Assembly: GCF_003991905.1 (NCBI RefSeq)
Contig: NZ_RSCL01000008.1
Coordinates: forward strand, 124,001 to 188,000
Source of the DNA: Dulcicalothrix desertica PCC 7102
GTDB lineage: Bacteria; Cyanobacteriota; Cyanobacteriia; Cyanobacteriales; Nostocaceae
DNA length: 64,000 nucleotides
Direction: 5' to 3'
Positions 26,190 to 36,417 of this stretch are shown here, one piece after another. The translations under genes were made by a program, and so were the position numbers. The notes beneath the pieces are model-generated. The model was not told where the DNA came from and did not search any database. It was given only the letters and a program-made list of their open reading frames with translations. Each line of letters starts with the position of its first letter. Position 1 is the first letter of the stretch.

Positions 26190-26805
26190 CATAGTGTTTA
26201 CACTTTATTGTAAAAATCCCACGTGTGTAGAGACGTGAAATTTCACGTCTCTACATTATTTATATTTGTATGTATCTATTTACATCTATACATTCTATAA
26301 CGCCTCTACATTTAGATATATAACGCTCTATTTGTATAGAAAGATTGTTACTCTTCAACCAAATTTCTTGACTAAAGTTATTAATTATTGTATTGTAGGT
26401 GTAAGTGCTATAAAAAATAAACTTGTAATCAATCAAGAAAGCTACTACCAAAGAATTTTATATCAGTAGTAGTAGAGGTGCGATTTTATGTATAACTTTG
26501 ATGATGTTTTAGAAGGAATTCCTGATATATAGCTATTGGTAGATAGCTGTAACAAAGCTTGCTATTGAAAATACAGCAGTATATTTGTGTAAAGAAGAAT
26601 TAGAAATTCGATAAGTAATAGCAAGCGTTTCAAGCATTTTTGAAGTCGTAGGTAATATCCTATGCTTCACATCAAGAAAAAGAGACAAAGAAAACTTTCC
26701 AATGAGTGGAAACTAAGTAGGGACATCATTTGTATTGTCTCTGGTTTTCTGCAAGAAGCGCGTGGTTATCCACTAGCTTAAGGTCTCGAACTACCAAAAT
26801 TTTTT
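26190..26805. other. intergenic, 616 bp
   Basis: Contains the 26227-26254 palindrome, then very AT-rich sequence. A 14-codon frame (ATG 26489) ends at once and I see no family in it. A stretch near 26600-26760 shows no coherent frame either. Likely decayed DNA plus the promoter of the EamA gene. Confidence 0.5.
26227..26254. repeat. 28-bp perfect palindrome, intergenic copy
   Basis: Arms GTAGAGACGTGAAA and complement, followed by ATTATTT. Possible terminator of the REC-GAF gene. Confidence 0.85.
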
Positions 26806-27783
26806 ATGACTCAGCTAGTAGAAACTATAAAGAAAGATTCGTTTGGGGAAGCTACGCTTTTACCTATATCGACAACATTATCAACCAAACTATCAAAATT
26901 TCCAGCGGTTGGACTTGCAGTGTTATGTGCTGCTTGCTTCGGTGTAACGGTTCCAATGACGAAGCAATCGCTTGTTGATTTATCACCTTTAATGATTTTG
27001 GTAATTCAAGGTATATCAAGCATTATTTTTTTGTGGTCAGTTGTCTTATATCAAAAAGTGGAGTTACCAAAAAAATCAGTTGCTTGGAGTGCGAGTTTAA
27101 TCGGTTTTTTAGAACCGGGTTTGTCATATATTTTCGCGACTATTGGTTTAAGTTTGACGACAGCAAGTAATGCGACACTCATTTCTGTTAGCGAACCAAT
27201 TATAACTATTGCCTTAGCAGCGGTTTTACTCAAAGAAAAAATTAGTTCACCACTTATTAAATTAGCACTCGTTGCTTGTGTGGGAGTTGGGATGGTCGCA
27301 TCTCCAAGTATAACTAATATTACAGGTGATTCTTTAACTGGGGATTTTCTTGTAATGCTTGGGGTTGTATGCGCTTCACTATATGCGATTGTAGCTCGAC
27401 CTTTACTTAAAAAAGTGGCGCCGTTAGTTTTAGTAGCGCTTCAACAGTCGTTTGCACTAGCTTGGTTTGTACTAATTCTTACAATATTGCAGTTGATGGG
27501 TCAAAACCCCATTAACTTAGGGCAATTCCATTTTGAAAGTGTCTTGTTAGCAATGATTTCAGGTATTGTCGGACAAGGTTTGGCGTTTTGGCTATATTTA
27601 CTCGCACTACGAACATCTGGTGTGAGTGTAACTTCGCTATATCTAACGCTTATTCCATTATTTGGTGTTGCAACTGCTTATGTGACCCTTGGAGAAAGAC
27701 TTTCGTTAATTCAGACTTTAGGTGGTGGACTTATTCTTGTAGTCGTGCTGTTTATTTCTCAGTTACCTGAAGCGAAGCATTAA
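26806..27783 (+). CDS. EamA-type drug/metabolite transporter (10 TM)
   Basis: 325 residues with ten membrane helices in two EamA halves (first ~36-170, second ~185-320). Typical pieces are CAACFGVTVPMTKQSL, GLSLTTASNATLISVSEPIITIALAAVLLKEKIS and, in the second half, LTLIPLFGVATAYVTLGERLS. Exporter of metabolites or amino acids; substrate cannot be read from sequence. The N-terminal ~30 residues are hydrophilic. Followed by a GAAACCGGGTTTC repeat and then menG. Confidence 0.88.
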   Translation: MTQLVETIKKDSFGEATLLPISTTLSTKLSKFPAVGLAVLCAACFGVTVPMTKQSLVDLSPLMILVIQGISSIIFLWSVVLYQKVELPKKSVAWSASLIGFLEPGLSYIFATIGLSLTTASNATLISVSEPIITIALAAVLLKEKISSPLIKLALVACVGVGMVASPSITNITGDSLTGDFLVMLGVVCASLYAIVARPLLKKVAPLVLVALQQSFALAWFVLILTILQLMGQNPINLGQFHFESVLLAMISGIVGQGLAFWLYLLALRTSGVSVTSLYLTLIPLFGVATAYVTLGERLSLIQTLGGGLILVVVLFISQLPEAKH

Positions 27784-27860
27784 AGAAACCAAAGAAACCG
27801 GGTTTCTATGCAAAATCTTTGTTTTATTGCAAGACATTCAATAAAGAAACCCGGTTTCTA
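27784..27860. repeat. GAAACCNGGTTTC inverted-repeat element
   Basis: AGAAACCGGGTTTCT at the left and AGAAACCCGGTTTCT at the right enclose ~45 bp, directly after the EamA stop. It can fold as one long hairpin or two short ones and may terminate that gene. Confidence 0.75.
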
Positions 27861-27894
27861 GTATTCTTATAGAATAAATATTTCTGCCTGATTC

Positions 27895-28584
27895 ATGAGC
27901 GAAGAAGTACGTGCTATTTTTAACCGCATTGCTCCTGTTTACGACGAACTCAACGACAAGCTAAGTTTTGGGCAGCATCGGGTTTGGAAAGAAATGGCGG
28001 TGAAATGGAGCCAAGCTAAACCAGGTGATACATGTGTCGATTTATGCTGCGGTAGTGGTGATATCTCGTTACGGTTAGCGCGTCGTATCGGCACGGGAAA
28101 GGTATACGGGGTTGATTTTTCGAGTGAGTTATTAGCTGTAGCAGCATCACGGACAAAAAGTTTGTACAAGCAACCCCCAGTTACTTGGATAGAAGCGGAT
28201 GTTTTAAATTTACCATTTGAGGATAATTTCTTCGATGCTGCGACAATGGGGTATGGACTACGAAACGTTGGCGATATAAAGCGCTGCTTACAAGAAATTT
28301 ATCGTGTTTTAAAGTCAGGCGCCTCGTGTGCGATACTAGATTTTCACCGTCCGAGTAACCCAATAATGCGCTCTTTTCAGCAATGGTATCTAGATAATTT
28401 AGTCGTGAGTACTGCTACACAAATGGGATTGAAAGAAGAATACGCTTATATCAGTCCCAGCTTAGACCGTTTCCCTATTGGTAGCGAACAAGTTGCCATC
28501 GCGCGCCAAGTTGGTTTTGCTTCTTCCACACATTACCCAATTGCAAACGGTATGATGGGAGTATTAGTCGTTAATAAATATTAA
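27895..28584 (+). CDS. menG: 2-phytyl-1,4-naphthoquinone / demethylmenaquinone methyltransferase
   Basis: 229 residues. UbiE/MenG family: VRAIFNRIAPVYDELNDKLSFGQHRVWK at the start, SAM motif VDLCCGSGDISLRLA, and the family block NLPFEDNFFDAATMGYGLRNV. In cyanobacteria this enzyme performs the last ring methylation of phylloquinone, the photosystem I A1 cofactor. The DUF445 gene starts 29 bp downstream on the same strand, so co-transcription is likely. Confidence 0.93.
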   Translation: MSEEVRAIFNRIAPVYDELNDKLSFGQHRVWKEMAVKWSQAKPGDTCVDLCCGSGDISLRLARRIGTGKVYGVDFSSELLAVAASRTKSLYKQPPVTWIEADVLNLPFEDNFFDAATMGYGLRNVGDIKRCLQEIYRVLKSGASCAILDFHRPSNPIMRSFQQWYLDNLVVSTATQMGLKEEYAYISPSLDRFPIGSEQVAIARQVGFASSTHYPIANGMMGVLVVNKY

Positions 28585-28612
28585 GTTAGTAACTCCTAAC
28601 TAAGTTAATCCC

Positions 28613-29848
28613 TTGGATTGGTCTCATCTCTGGCTTTACGTGTCCCCCCCGGTTCTCGGCGGAATTATTGGTTACTTCACCAACGATGTAGCCATCAAAA
28701 TGCTATTCCGTCCTTACCGCGCGCTTTATATTGGTAATAAGCGTATCCCGTTTACTCCTGGTTTAATACCCCGTAACCAGGAACGTCTTGCTAAAAATAT
28801 TTCGGATACGATTATGGGGTCGTTGTTGACACCCCAAGAATTGCAAAATTTGGCGCGGCGCCTTTTGCAAACAGATCGTGTTGAGGGTGCGATTCTTTGG
28901 TTGCTGCAATCAGCACTCGAACAAATAAAATTTGACAAAGACCAGAAAAGCGCCAAAATTCTAGCGAGTATTTTGCGTGACTTGCTCGGCGAGTCTTTGC
29001 CGCGTCTGCTCAAGACTTTAGCGCGTCGCGAAGATTTTTTAGAGACGCAAATCAACCAAATATTCGACCAAGTATTACTCGAATTTCAGCTTAACGACGA
29101 ACAAGCTAAACGTCTTGCTGATTGGTTGCTGCAAGTTGTTTTACCCCCCGATACAATTCGGTCGGCAATCGTTGATTTTTTAACCGACCGCACGATACAA
29201 ACTATAGATGAGAGTTTTCGCGAAAAAACCAGTGGTACTTACTGGGTGGTGGCCAACTTATTTGGGTTACGCAACACCTTAACGCGCTTGAGAACTTTTT
29301 GCCTTGACGAAAAAGACGCAACAAACATCCGCATACGCGAACTCACCCAAGATTTAAACGTTAATAACCGCATTAAAAGATTTTTGCTCGACCTGTCGCT
29401 ACAAAATCTCCCTATCGCCACAGTTCGCCAATTACGCAAAACAACGCGCGAGAGCGTTCGTCATTACCTGCAAACCAGTGGTGGTGAGTTGCTTCAAGGA
29501 TTGAGTGACTCTATGGACTGGGACAACATCGCAGCAGTACTTATTACCCGTTTAGGCACCTCACCAGTAGTAAGCGCTTCCTTGGAAACCGTTAGTAAAG
29601 AACTCGCTTTAGTTCTAGAACGGTATTTGGAGAGAGATTTAGAAAAAATCGTAGCTCAAGTAATACCTATACTTTCTATCGACCAGGTTATTGTTGACCG
29701 CGTAAAATCCACATCACCCGCAGACCTTGAAGCAGCCATCGAAGGAATCGTCAAAAATGAATTGCAAGCCATTGTCAGCTTAGGTGGTATTTTAGGGTTC
29801 GTCGTCGGCTTACTGCAAACAGCCCTACTTTTATTCAGTGGGTCGTAG
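28613..29848 (+). CDS. DUF445 membrane-associated protein
   Basis: 411 residues. The N-terminal hydrophobic segment and motif [45 protein letters not shown] are the DUF445 hallmark. Long amphipathic helices follow, and a C-terminal hydrophobic helix ([19 protein letters not shown]) gives a hairpin topology with both ends in the membrane. Function not established in the family. Start TTG 28613, right after menG; no clear SD. Confidence 0.85.
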   Translation: MDWSHLWLYVSPPVLGGIIGYFTNDVAIKMLFRPYRALYIGNKRIPFTPGLIPRNQERLAKNISDTIMGSLLTPQELQNLARRLLQTDRVEGAILWLLQSALEQIKFDKDQKSAKILASILRDLLGESLPRLLKTLARREDFLETQINQIFDQVLLEFQLNDEQAKRLADWLLQVVLPPDTIRSAIVDFLTDRTIQTIDESFREKTSGTYWVVANLFGLRNTLTRLRTFCLDEKDATNIRIRELTQDLNVNNRIKRFLLDLSLQNLPIATVRQLRKTTRESVRHYLQTSGGELLQGLSDSMDWDNIAAVLITRLGTSPVVSASLETVSKELALVLERYLERDLEKIVAQVIPILSIDQVIVDRVKSTSPADLEAAIEGIVKNELQAIVSLGGILGFVVGLLQTALLLFSGS

Positions 29849-29899
29849 GCGCCTTTTACTAGATAAACATAGGCATCCTAAGAGTGAGATTAACATTAT

Positions 29900-29930
29900 C
29901 TTGTGGGATGGGCATCCTTGCCCGTCCCAT
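29900..29930. repeat. dispersed hairpin repeat, GGCATCCTTGCC family
   Basis: CTTGTGGGATGGGCATCC-TT-GCCCGTCCCAT type element about 50 bp after the DUF445 stop. It may act as its terminator. Confidence 0.7.
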
Positions 29931-30311
29931 CCCCACCCAAATTTAAAGAAAATATAAAGACACCGCTACTATATTTTAAAGTCTTGATAAAGTTGAGGCT
30001 TGATTGAAAAATTCACCCTGAACAAGAAATTTAGATCAGAAAAAGTCTGACAGCCGCTAAAATACGTTGTTTATCGAATAAAAGTTGGAAATTTTGCGCG
30101 CAAAAGCAATACTCAGCAGAAGAGCGTGTATTTTTTAATGAGTATGTAAAGAAATATATAAAAAAAGATACTATTATTTCACTGTCACTACTAGTAATCG
30201 CATAGTATAAATTAGCAACATTATAGTTATCCGCACGCATAAGTTGATAACAATAATATCATGTACATTGAATACATAATAATTTTGTCAATGACCTATT
30301 CACTAGATAAT

Positions 30312-30327
30312 TGTGATTCAAATCACA
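30312..30327. promoter_or_regulatory. CRP-family operator, perfect TGTGA-N6-TCACA
   Basis: TGTGATTCAAATCACA is an exact 16-base palindrome matching the cAMP-receptor-protein consensus used by SYCRP1 and AnCrpA in cyanobacteria. It lies about 1.37 kb upstream of the first gene of the polysaccharide locus, in DNA with no other obvious target gene. Confidence 0.6.
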
Positions 30328-31685
30328 CTTGTGCCGCAACTATATTGATGTGCCGTGTATACACTTAAGTAAATACCAATATACTAGTTTTCAAGTAACC
30401 AGCATCTCAAATTTACTTTCACGGGAATTAATGTGTATAAAAATACTAAACATTAATTCATTGTGATTGAAGATGTATTAAATAAAACTGTATAAAAATA
30501 TTCTGTAGTAGATAGTAACTTCTATGTACTTTAGCTGTAATACTATGGAAATTAACAGTTAGATAAGTTTTGAATAACCTCGATTAGTTTGCATAGCAGT
30601 ATACAACTGCTATATAATTATCGTTGGTTATTCTTACTGAATTGTTAAATATTTAAGGGTGCTGTTTTGCCAGCAAGGAGTTAACTTCTAGCATGAAGGA
30701 GAGAATAGTTAATGTAGTCTGTATGACAATTTCACAATGTTGATAGTGATAATCTCGCTTAGTATCTAGAAGAACGCCAATGATTATTTCTTGATTGACT
30801 GAAAAACGAATCAGCCGTAGATACCAAGCATATTTTTCACAGCTTGAGCTATTTGTATTGGCGCCGTTCACAAGTCGGGAACTATCTGTATAGCGTTATT
30901 TCAGCAGGTAAAACTTTTTTTAAAGTCAGTGAAACCAACTAAGCAAAATTACGTCGATGTTAGAAACCTGCCAATCTGGCAACACAACTGTTTTAGATTT
31001 GTTATTAATGTATTTACGAGAGGCTCTGGAACCAATATGCACCCAATAAGTACGGTATCTATTCCTTTAGACAGACAAGCAAAATTTATTACTTATTTTA
31101 TGAGTTGTTTGTGATATGTTGTGTATGCAGTGTTATTATCTTTGAGTAGTGTCTCTTAAGATAACTGCATGATTATTTGAGGACTATCAGAAAGAATGCT
31201 TTGAAAATTCACATAATTTGTAGGTTATTAAATCTATGTGTGATTTTTTATTGAGATGAACTGAGAGACCTGTTTTAACTATCTAGCTGCAATCAAATAA
31301 CCAGTTGTTACGAATGGGGCTTTGACGGTCATTTTGATCTCGGTCTCTGGTCACACCTTCTTCATGGTCGTTTTTTGTGAAGAGGGTTAAATGACAGAAT
31401 TATTGTATAGATTTTTAAATACATCATGAATACATCAATGTATGTTGATTAAGAATCACTTTTATCGCTTCACACACTATTATTTATTAACGTAAATTAT
31501 GTAAATAAAGGAATCCGCATTTGTGGAGTAAAAATGACGAGTCAGTAATTACTACTGTTACTCGCATTTATTTGCGCCAAAATAATATTCTACTGAAAAA
31601 TAAAATTGTATAACTTGTATGGCATTTATGGCTGCTGATATGGTAAGCAGTTTGCATTGTGTGTTGGTGTAGGGGGTATCTGAAA

Positions 31686-32114
31686 TTGCTGAAAAGATGT
31701 GAACGAAACCGGAAACGCTCTAAGCGACGAGCGATATTTTGTCCGATACATGGATGCTATATCGATAGCGCTAGCCAAAAATATCCGCTTTATGCTGACA
31801 CTCCTGGGCAACTCCAGCAGCGCGGTGTTCGCAGAAAGGAAGCTATGATGTTGGTCGCATCCCAGACTGCGGTTAGTTTAGAAGGTGAATGGTTAGAAGC
31901 ATTCTGGTGCGACCAATGTCAAAGTATTGAATGGTACTATGTCAAGAAAAAAGACCGTGTTTATGAAATATCGGTGGCGCCTGTTGAACTCTGGCAGCGT
32001 GCGATAGGAGTAATAAACCCTGAAGGAAATTCTTCTGTTGGAGAGTTCACCCGTAGACACGCACGGATGACTGGTTACAATGTCAAAGAGGAATTTCATG
32101 TTCGCGGTACATAA
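31686..32114 (+). CDS. hypothetical protein with Cys/His pairs, head of the polysaccharide locus
   Basis: About 142 residues from TTG 31686, chosen because AGGGGG lies nine bases upstream; a GTG at 31659 would precede the SD. Basic N-terminus (KRCERNRKRSKRRA), then two metal-site-like pairs, CPIHGC and WCDQCQ, around a helical middle LLVASQTAVSLEGEWLEAFW. The C-terminus has EFTRRHARMTGY. It looks like a conserved cyanobacterial protein of unknown function with a zinc-ribbon-like fold. It ends 68 bp before the Wzc-like gene and may be regulatory for it. Confidence 0.65.
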   Translation: MLKRCERNRKRSKRRAIFCPIHGCYIDSASQKYPLYADTPGQLQQRGVRRKEAMMLVASQTAVSLEGEWLEAFWCDQCQSIEWYYVKKKDRVYEISVAPVELWQRAIGVINPEGNSSVGEFTRRHARMTGYNVKEEFHVRGT

Positions 32115-32182
32115 CTATTGCAGACCCCGGTTTGTATGTTCAGGCGCCGCAATTAAAGTAATGAAGTAGTTGAGATATCTGC

Positions 32183-34390
32183 ATGATAGATTCACTTCCA
32201 AACGTAGAAGAAATTGATTTTCAAAAATATTTACAGATATTACAGCGACGTTGGTTGCCTGCTGTTGGAATTTTTGGGGTTATTGTCACTGCGGCATCAG
32301 TGTATGCGTTTTCATTAAAGCCAACTTATGAAGCTCAAGGAAGTGTATTGATTAAAAGCGATAATACTTATTCTTTGACTGGGTTAGGCGAAAACTTGGG
32401 AAGAATTCAAGCTTTAACGCAAGAAGGTAGCCCATTAGAGACGCAAGCAAAAATTGTAACATCAGTACCAGTAATTCAAGAAACTATCAAATCTTTGAAC
32501 CTTGAAGATAAGGAAGGTAAACCGATTGAAATTGAAGCACTAGTCAAAAAACTTAAAGTTAAAGGAGCAGTTGGCACTGATGTGCTTGAAATATCTTATA
32601 CAGATGATGACCCGAAACTGGCAGCTCAAGTAGTAAACAAGGTTATCGACTTATATATCAACAGAAACGTTACAGATAATCAGGCAGAGGCGATTTCAGC
32701 ACGTAAGTTTATTTGGAAGCAGCTACCAGAACGCGAGCAGGCTGTTAAGCAAGAAGAGTTAACCTTGCGTAAATTTAAAGAAGATAATAAAGTTTTAGTG
32801 CTGCAAGAGGAAGCATCAAACGCAGTTACTACAATTTCGCAATTAGAAACAGAAATTACTAAAGCTCAAGCTGATTTAGTTGAGGTTGAACGAAAATTAG
32901 TAAATTTACGTAGTCAAGCCAAAGTTCAATCAGAGCAAGCTGCAACTTATGCTGATTTGAGTCAAATAAAGGGAACTCAAGATGTTTTGACTCAACTTCA
33001 ACAAGCGGAGAGTCTCTTAAAAGTAGAAAAAACACGCTTTCAGCCTGGACATCCAGCAGTGATAAATCTTGAAGAGAAGGTTGCTGCTCTTAAAGGTTTA
33101 TTGAATGAGCGAACGCAGCAAATAACTGGTAGCAATAAGTCTGTTCCAGAGGGTAATATTCAAATTGGGGAATTACGGCAGGAATTGATAGGAGAGTTAA
33201 TCAGCACAGAAAATCAATATAATGGACTTTCTGCCAAGATTTCTCAACTACAACGGGCAAAAGTTAATTATCAACAACGCGCTCAAATTCTGCCCAAGCT
33301 TGAACAAACTCAGCGTGAACTTGAAAGGCGCCTGAAAGCAGCACAAACAACTTATGAAACACTACTTACTAAACTACAAGAAGTAGATGTTGCACAAAAT
33401 CAGAAAGTTGGAAATGCTCGAATTATATCTAGTGCGCTTGTACCTAGTAAGCCAAGTGGTCCCCGCAGGATAATATTTATAGGCGCCGGGGCAGCAGCAG
33501 GAATAATATTAGGTATAATAACCGCGTTTGGGTTAGATTTGGTTGACAGGTCATTAAAGACGGTAAAAGAAGCAAAAGAATTATTCAAGTATACTTTGTT
33601 AGGGGTAATTCCAAATGTCAGCAAACGGGCGCGAAATCGCTCATCGCTTGATGTTGTTGAAGCGGGTATTCCTAGAATTGCGACTGATTTTACGCACTAT
33701 CCGCTAGGTGATGCTTATCAAATGCTGCGAGCCAACTTGAAATTTTTAAGTTCAGACCATGAACTGCGATCATTTACTATAACAAGTTCTATATCTAAAG
33801 AGGGTAAATCTGAGGTTGCTGCAAACTTGGCTTTGGCAATGACCCAAGTTGGACGAAAAGTATTAATAGTTGATGCAGATATGCGCCATCCGATTCAACA
33901 TCATATTTGGTATCTCAATAATAACATTGGTCTTTCTAATTTACTTGTTGAACAAATGGAAAGTGATAAGGTTATACAAGAAGTAATGCCCAACTTGTTT
34001 GTTTTACCATCTGGAGTTTTACCACCTAATCCTTTGGCATTGCTCGACTCGATGCGAATGAGTGCATTAGTTGATGAATTTGTACGTGACTATGACTTTG
34101 TAATCTTCGATACGCCTGCTCTCGCCGGAACCGCTGATGCGGCTGTTATAGGTAATTTAACTGATGGTACTTTATTAGTAGTACGTCCTGGGGTGATTGA
34201 TTACGCTAGCGCCAATGCTGCAAAAGGATTTTTAACTCAGACAAGTCAAAAAGTTTTAGGGATAGTTATCAATGGTGTGAATGTAAAGCGAGAACCTGAT
34301 AGTTATTTCTACTACAATCTAAACAATCTTGAATCTACAACCGCATCAAAAAGCGCATCAAATGATTCTGTATTAGTAAAAGTGAAATAA
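32183..34390 (+). CDS. Wzc-like polysaccharide co-polymerase with BY-kinase domain
   Basis: 735 residues. A Wzz domain with TM1 (~28-46) and a large periplasmic coiled-coil region (~190-400) leads to TM2 (~430-450, IIFIGAGAAAGIILGIITAFG). The cytoplasmic BY-kinase has Walker A SISKEGKSEVAANLA (~536-549), Walker A' VLIVDADMRHP and Walker B FVIFDTPALAGTADA. Walker A shows SKEGKSE instead of the usual GEGKST, but the Lys-Ser pair is kept. The C-tail has only a small Tyr group (YFYY) as possible phosphosites. Family role: sets chain length and couples polymerisation to export of exopolysaccharide. Confidence 0.92.
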   Translation: MIDSLPNVEEIDFQKYLQILQRRWLPAVGIFGVIVTAASVYAFSLKPTYEAQGSVLIKSDNTYSLTGLGENLGRIQALTQEGSPLETQAKIVTSVPVIQETIKSLNLEDKEGKPIEIEALVKKLKVKGAVGTDVLEISYTDDDPKLAAQVVNKVIDLYINRNVTDNQAEAISARKFIWKQLPEREQAVKQEELTLRKFKEDNKVLVLQEEASNAVTTISQLETEITKAQADLVEVERKLVNLRSQAKVQSEQAATYADLSQIKGTQDVLTQLQQAESLLKVEKTRFQPGHPAVINLEEKVAALKGLLNERTQQITGSNKSVPEGNIQIGELRQELIGELISTENQYNGLSAKISQLQRAKVNYQQRAQILPKLEQTQRELERRLKAAQTTYETLLTKLQEVDVAQNQKVGNARIISSALVPSKPSGPRRIIFIGAGAAAGIILGIITAFGLDLVDRSLKTVKEAKELFKYTLLGVIPNVSKRARNRSSLDVVEAGIPRIATDFTHYPLGDAYQMLRANLKFLSSDHELRSFTITSSISKEGKSEVAANLALAMTQVGRKVLIVDADMRHPIQHHIWYLNNNIGLSNLLVEQMESDKVIQEVMPNLFVLPSGVLPPNPLALLDSMRMSALVDEFVRDYDFVIFDTPALAGTADAAVIGNLTDGTLLVVRPGVIDYASANAAKGFLTQTSQKVLGIVINGVNVKREPDSYFYYNLNNLESTTASKSASNDSVLVKVK

Positions 34391-34527
34391 GAGTATTTAT
34401 AGTAAGGTAGTCTTGGCAGAATTTACTCAGTATGGGAATCAATGCAAAGAGTCGTTATAAGTAATTTACATCTTTATATCATTGTTCCATACTTTTATTT
34501 AAATATTTACAGTGAGGATTTGATTAA

Positions 34528-36339
34528 GTGATTAAGTTTTTTTCTAAATTCTTTTATATTCTTGGAGAAGAAAAGGTTAAACTATTCTGGTTGTTATTAG
34601 CAGCTTTAATGGCATCTTTATTAGAAGCTATAGGTATTGGGCTAATTGGACCATTTTTAAATTTAGCTTCTTATCCAGAGTCAGTACATAACAACGCATT
34701 TTTGGCTCCTATTTACAAGCAAACAGGTTTACAAACGGCTAGAGATTTTATTGTGATTGCCGGATTATTTATTTCAATAGTATTTTGTGTAAAATCATTA
34801 ACATACTTTTTTGTTAAAAGATATATTTATGAGTTTGCATCTAATTTAAAAGCACAGCTTTGCTCTAGATTAATGCATACTTATTTATCAGTTCCATATG
34901 TATTTTTTCTAAGCAAAAATACTGCTACAATCATTAAGAATATAGTAATGGAGACCGATAAAGTTTGCTATGATTACGTTCTACCTCTGCTAGAAGGCTG
35001 CGCTAACACAGTTGTGACTATTGTTTTAATATTATTGCTAGCAAAAACCGATTTAATTTTTTTGGCAGTAACGTCAGCAGTTATTTTACCAGTAATAATA
35101 ATCTTCTATCAATTTAGAAAAAGCTTTCGTCGATGGGGAGAACAAGCATCTCAAGCTAGAAAAGAAATGGTTAGTATTATTAACCACAGTTTAGGTAGTA
35201 TTAAAGAGACACGAATTATTGGCTGTGAGAGATACTTCGAGAGCAAAATGTATGAGCAAGGAAGAAAGTATGCAAAATCGGAATCTCTTTTTAAGTCTTC
35301 ACAAATTATTCCGCGCGTTGCAATTGAATCAATTTTAGTATTATTTTTGATACTTCTCGTTTGTGTCAATTTAGTTTTATTTAATAAAGGATTACAAGAT
35401 ATTCTTCCTATTTTGAGCGTTTTTGTAATAACGTCGCTTCGTTTAGTTCCGTCTGCAAGTCAATCGATTGCAGCAATCAGCTATGTACAAAATACAGCTT
35501 ACTCTCTTGATATTATTTACAAGGACTTACGGGATACAGAATTGTACCAAGATGGTAAAGCCATGAAAGAAATAAGTAGTGTTAAAAATTTTGAGACTAG
35601 GGAAGACAATAATAAAATTATACCTTTCGTTAATCAAGTAAATTTGAAAAATATCAGCTATAGTTATCCAAATGCTGAATACTCTGCCCTCTCAAATATC
35701 TCGCTAACTTTAAAAAAGGGAGAATCAATAGCTTTAATTGGTAAGTCTGGTGCAGGTAAGACGACTCTAGTTGATTTAATCTTGGGTCTTTTACAACCCA
35801 CAAGTGGTGATATTTGTGTAGATGGAACTTCTATATATCAGGATATTTCTTCTTGGCAAAACCTAGTTGCTTATATTCCTCAATCAATTTTTCTTATAGA
35901 TGACACCATTGAAAAAAATATAGCTTTTGGCGTTCCAGAACATCTAATTGACCAAAAACGGCTCAAAAACGCTATTGAAGCTGCTCAAATCACAGAGTTT
36001 ATCAATCAACTGCCAGATGGCATTAATACAGTTGTTGGTGAACGTGGAGTTAGACTTTCGGGTGGTCAGCGTCAAAGGGTGGGAATTGCACGCGCTTTGT
36101 ACAACGAGAGAGAAATATTGATATTAGATGAAGCTACTTCTGCATTAGATAATGAGACTGAAGCTTTAGTAACAGAAGCAATCCGAGCATTATCTGGCAG
36201 CAAAACAATGATTATTATTGCCCATAGGTTAACTACAGTCGAACATTGTGACCGTCTCTACATGCTGAAAGAAGGTCATATAGTTAAATCAGGAACTTAC
36301 AAAGAAGTTGTTTTAGAAGAAGCTTATTCTCAGGCTTAA
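34528..36339 (+). CDS. ABC exporter, MsbA/PglK-type half-transporter
   Basis: 603 residues. Six-helix membrane domain (~15-330), then an ATPase domain with Walker A IGKSGAGKTTLVD, Q-loop AYIPQSIFL, signature VRLSGGQRQRVGIARAL, Walker B ILILDEATSALD and H-loop IIAHRL. Start GTG with AGTGAGGA upstream. No Wzx-type flippase is present in this locus, so this protein is the likely translocator of lipid-linked repeat units, as PglK/WlaB does; that is inference. First gene inside the GGCGCC-poor interval. Confidence 0.9.
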   Translation: MIKFFSKFFYILGEEKVKLFWLLLAALMASLLEAIGIGLIGPFLNLASYPESVHNNAFLAPIYKQTGLQTARDFIVIAGLFISIVFCVKSLTYFFVKRYIYEFASNLKAQLCSRLMHTYLSVPYVFFLSKNTATIIKNIVMETDKVCYDYVLPLLEGCANTVVTIVLILLLAKTDLIFLAVTSAVILPVIIIFYQFRKSFRRWGEQASQARKEMVSIINHSLGSIKETRIIGCERYFESKMYEQGRKYAKSESLFKSSQIIPRVAIESILVLFLILLVCVNLVLFNKGLQDILPILSVFVITSLRLVPSASQSIAAISYVQNTAYSLDIIYKDLRDTELYQDGKAMKEISSVKNFETREDNNKIIPFVNQVNLKNISYSYPNAEYSALSNISLTLKKGESIALIGKSGAGKTTLVDLILGLLQPTSGDICVDGTSIYQDISSWQNLVAYIPQSIFLIDDTIEKNIAFGVPEHLIDQKRLKNAIEAAQITEFINQLPDGINTVVGERGVRLSGGQRQRVGIARALYNEREILILDEATSALDNETEALVTEAIRALSGSKTMIIIAHRLTTVEHCDRLYMLKEGHIVKSGTYKEVVLEEAYSQA

Positions 36340-36417
36340 TAAATTGCGTAAAGAAATGAGAACAAATATTTGCAATAAAACTAATCTAACCCACAACATA
36401 TTTTAGGCTTTCAATTT

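Larger units (their letters stand above)
29849..31685. other. long non-coding stretch upstream of the polysaccharide locus, 1.8 kb
   Basis: Very AT-rich. It holds a GGCATCCTTGCC hairpin at 29900-29930, a perfect CRP-type site at 30312-30327, and small reading frames (30031-30240 minus, 30653-30871 minus, 30929-31114 plus) without recognisable families, probably not genes. An imperfect hairpin with a TTTTTT loop lies near 31352-31382. It could be a long leader or regulatory region for the exopolysaccharide genes. Confidence 0.5.

Noticed and set aside
30031-31114. Three small frames in the long leader (30031-30240 minus, 30653-30871 minus, 30929-31114 plus)
   Set aside because: No ribosome site, no recognisable motif and AT-driven composition; treated as non-coding, although 30653-30871 deserves a homology search.
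31149-31161. TAGTGTCTCTTAA word shared with 63926-63938
   Set aside because: Only 13 bases match and flanks differ; too little to call an IS end.
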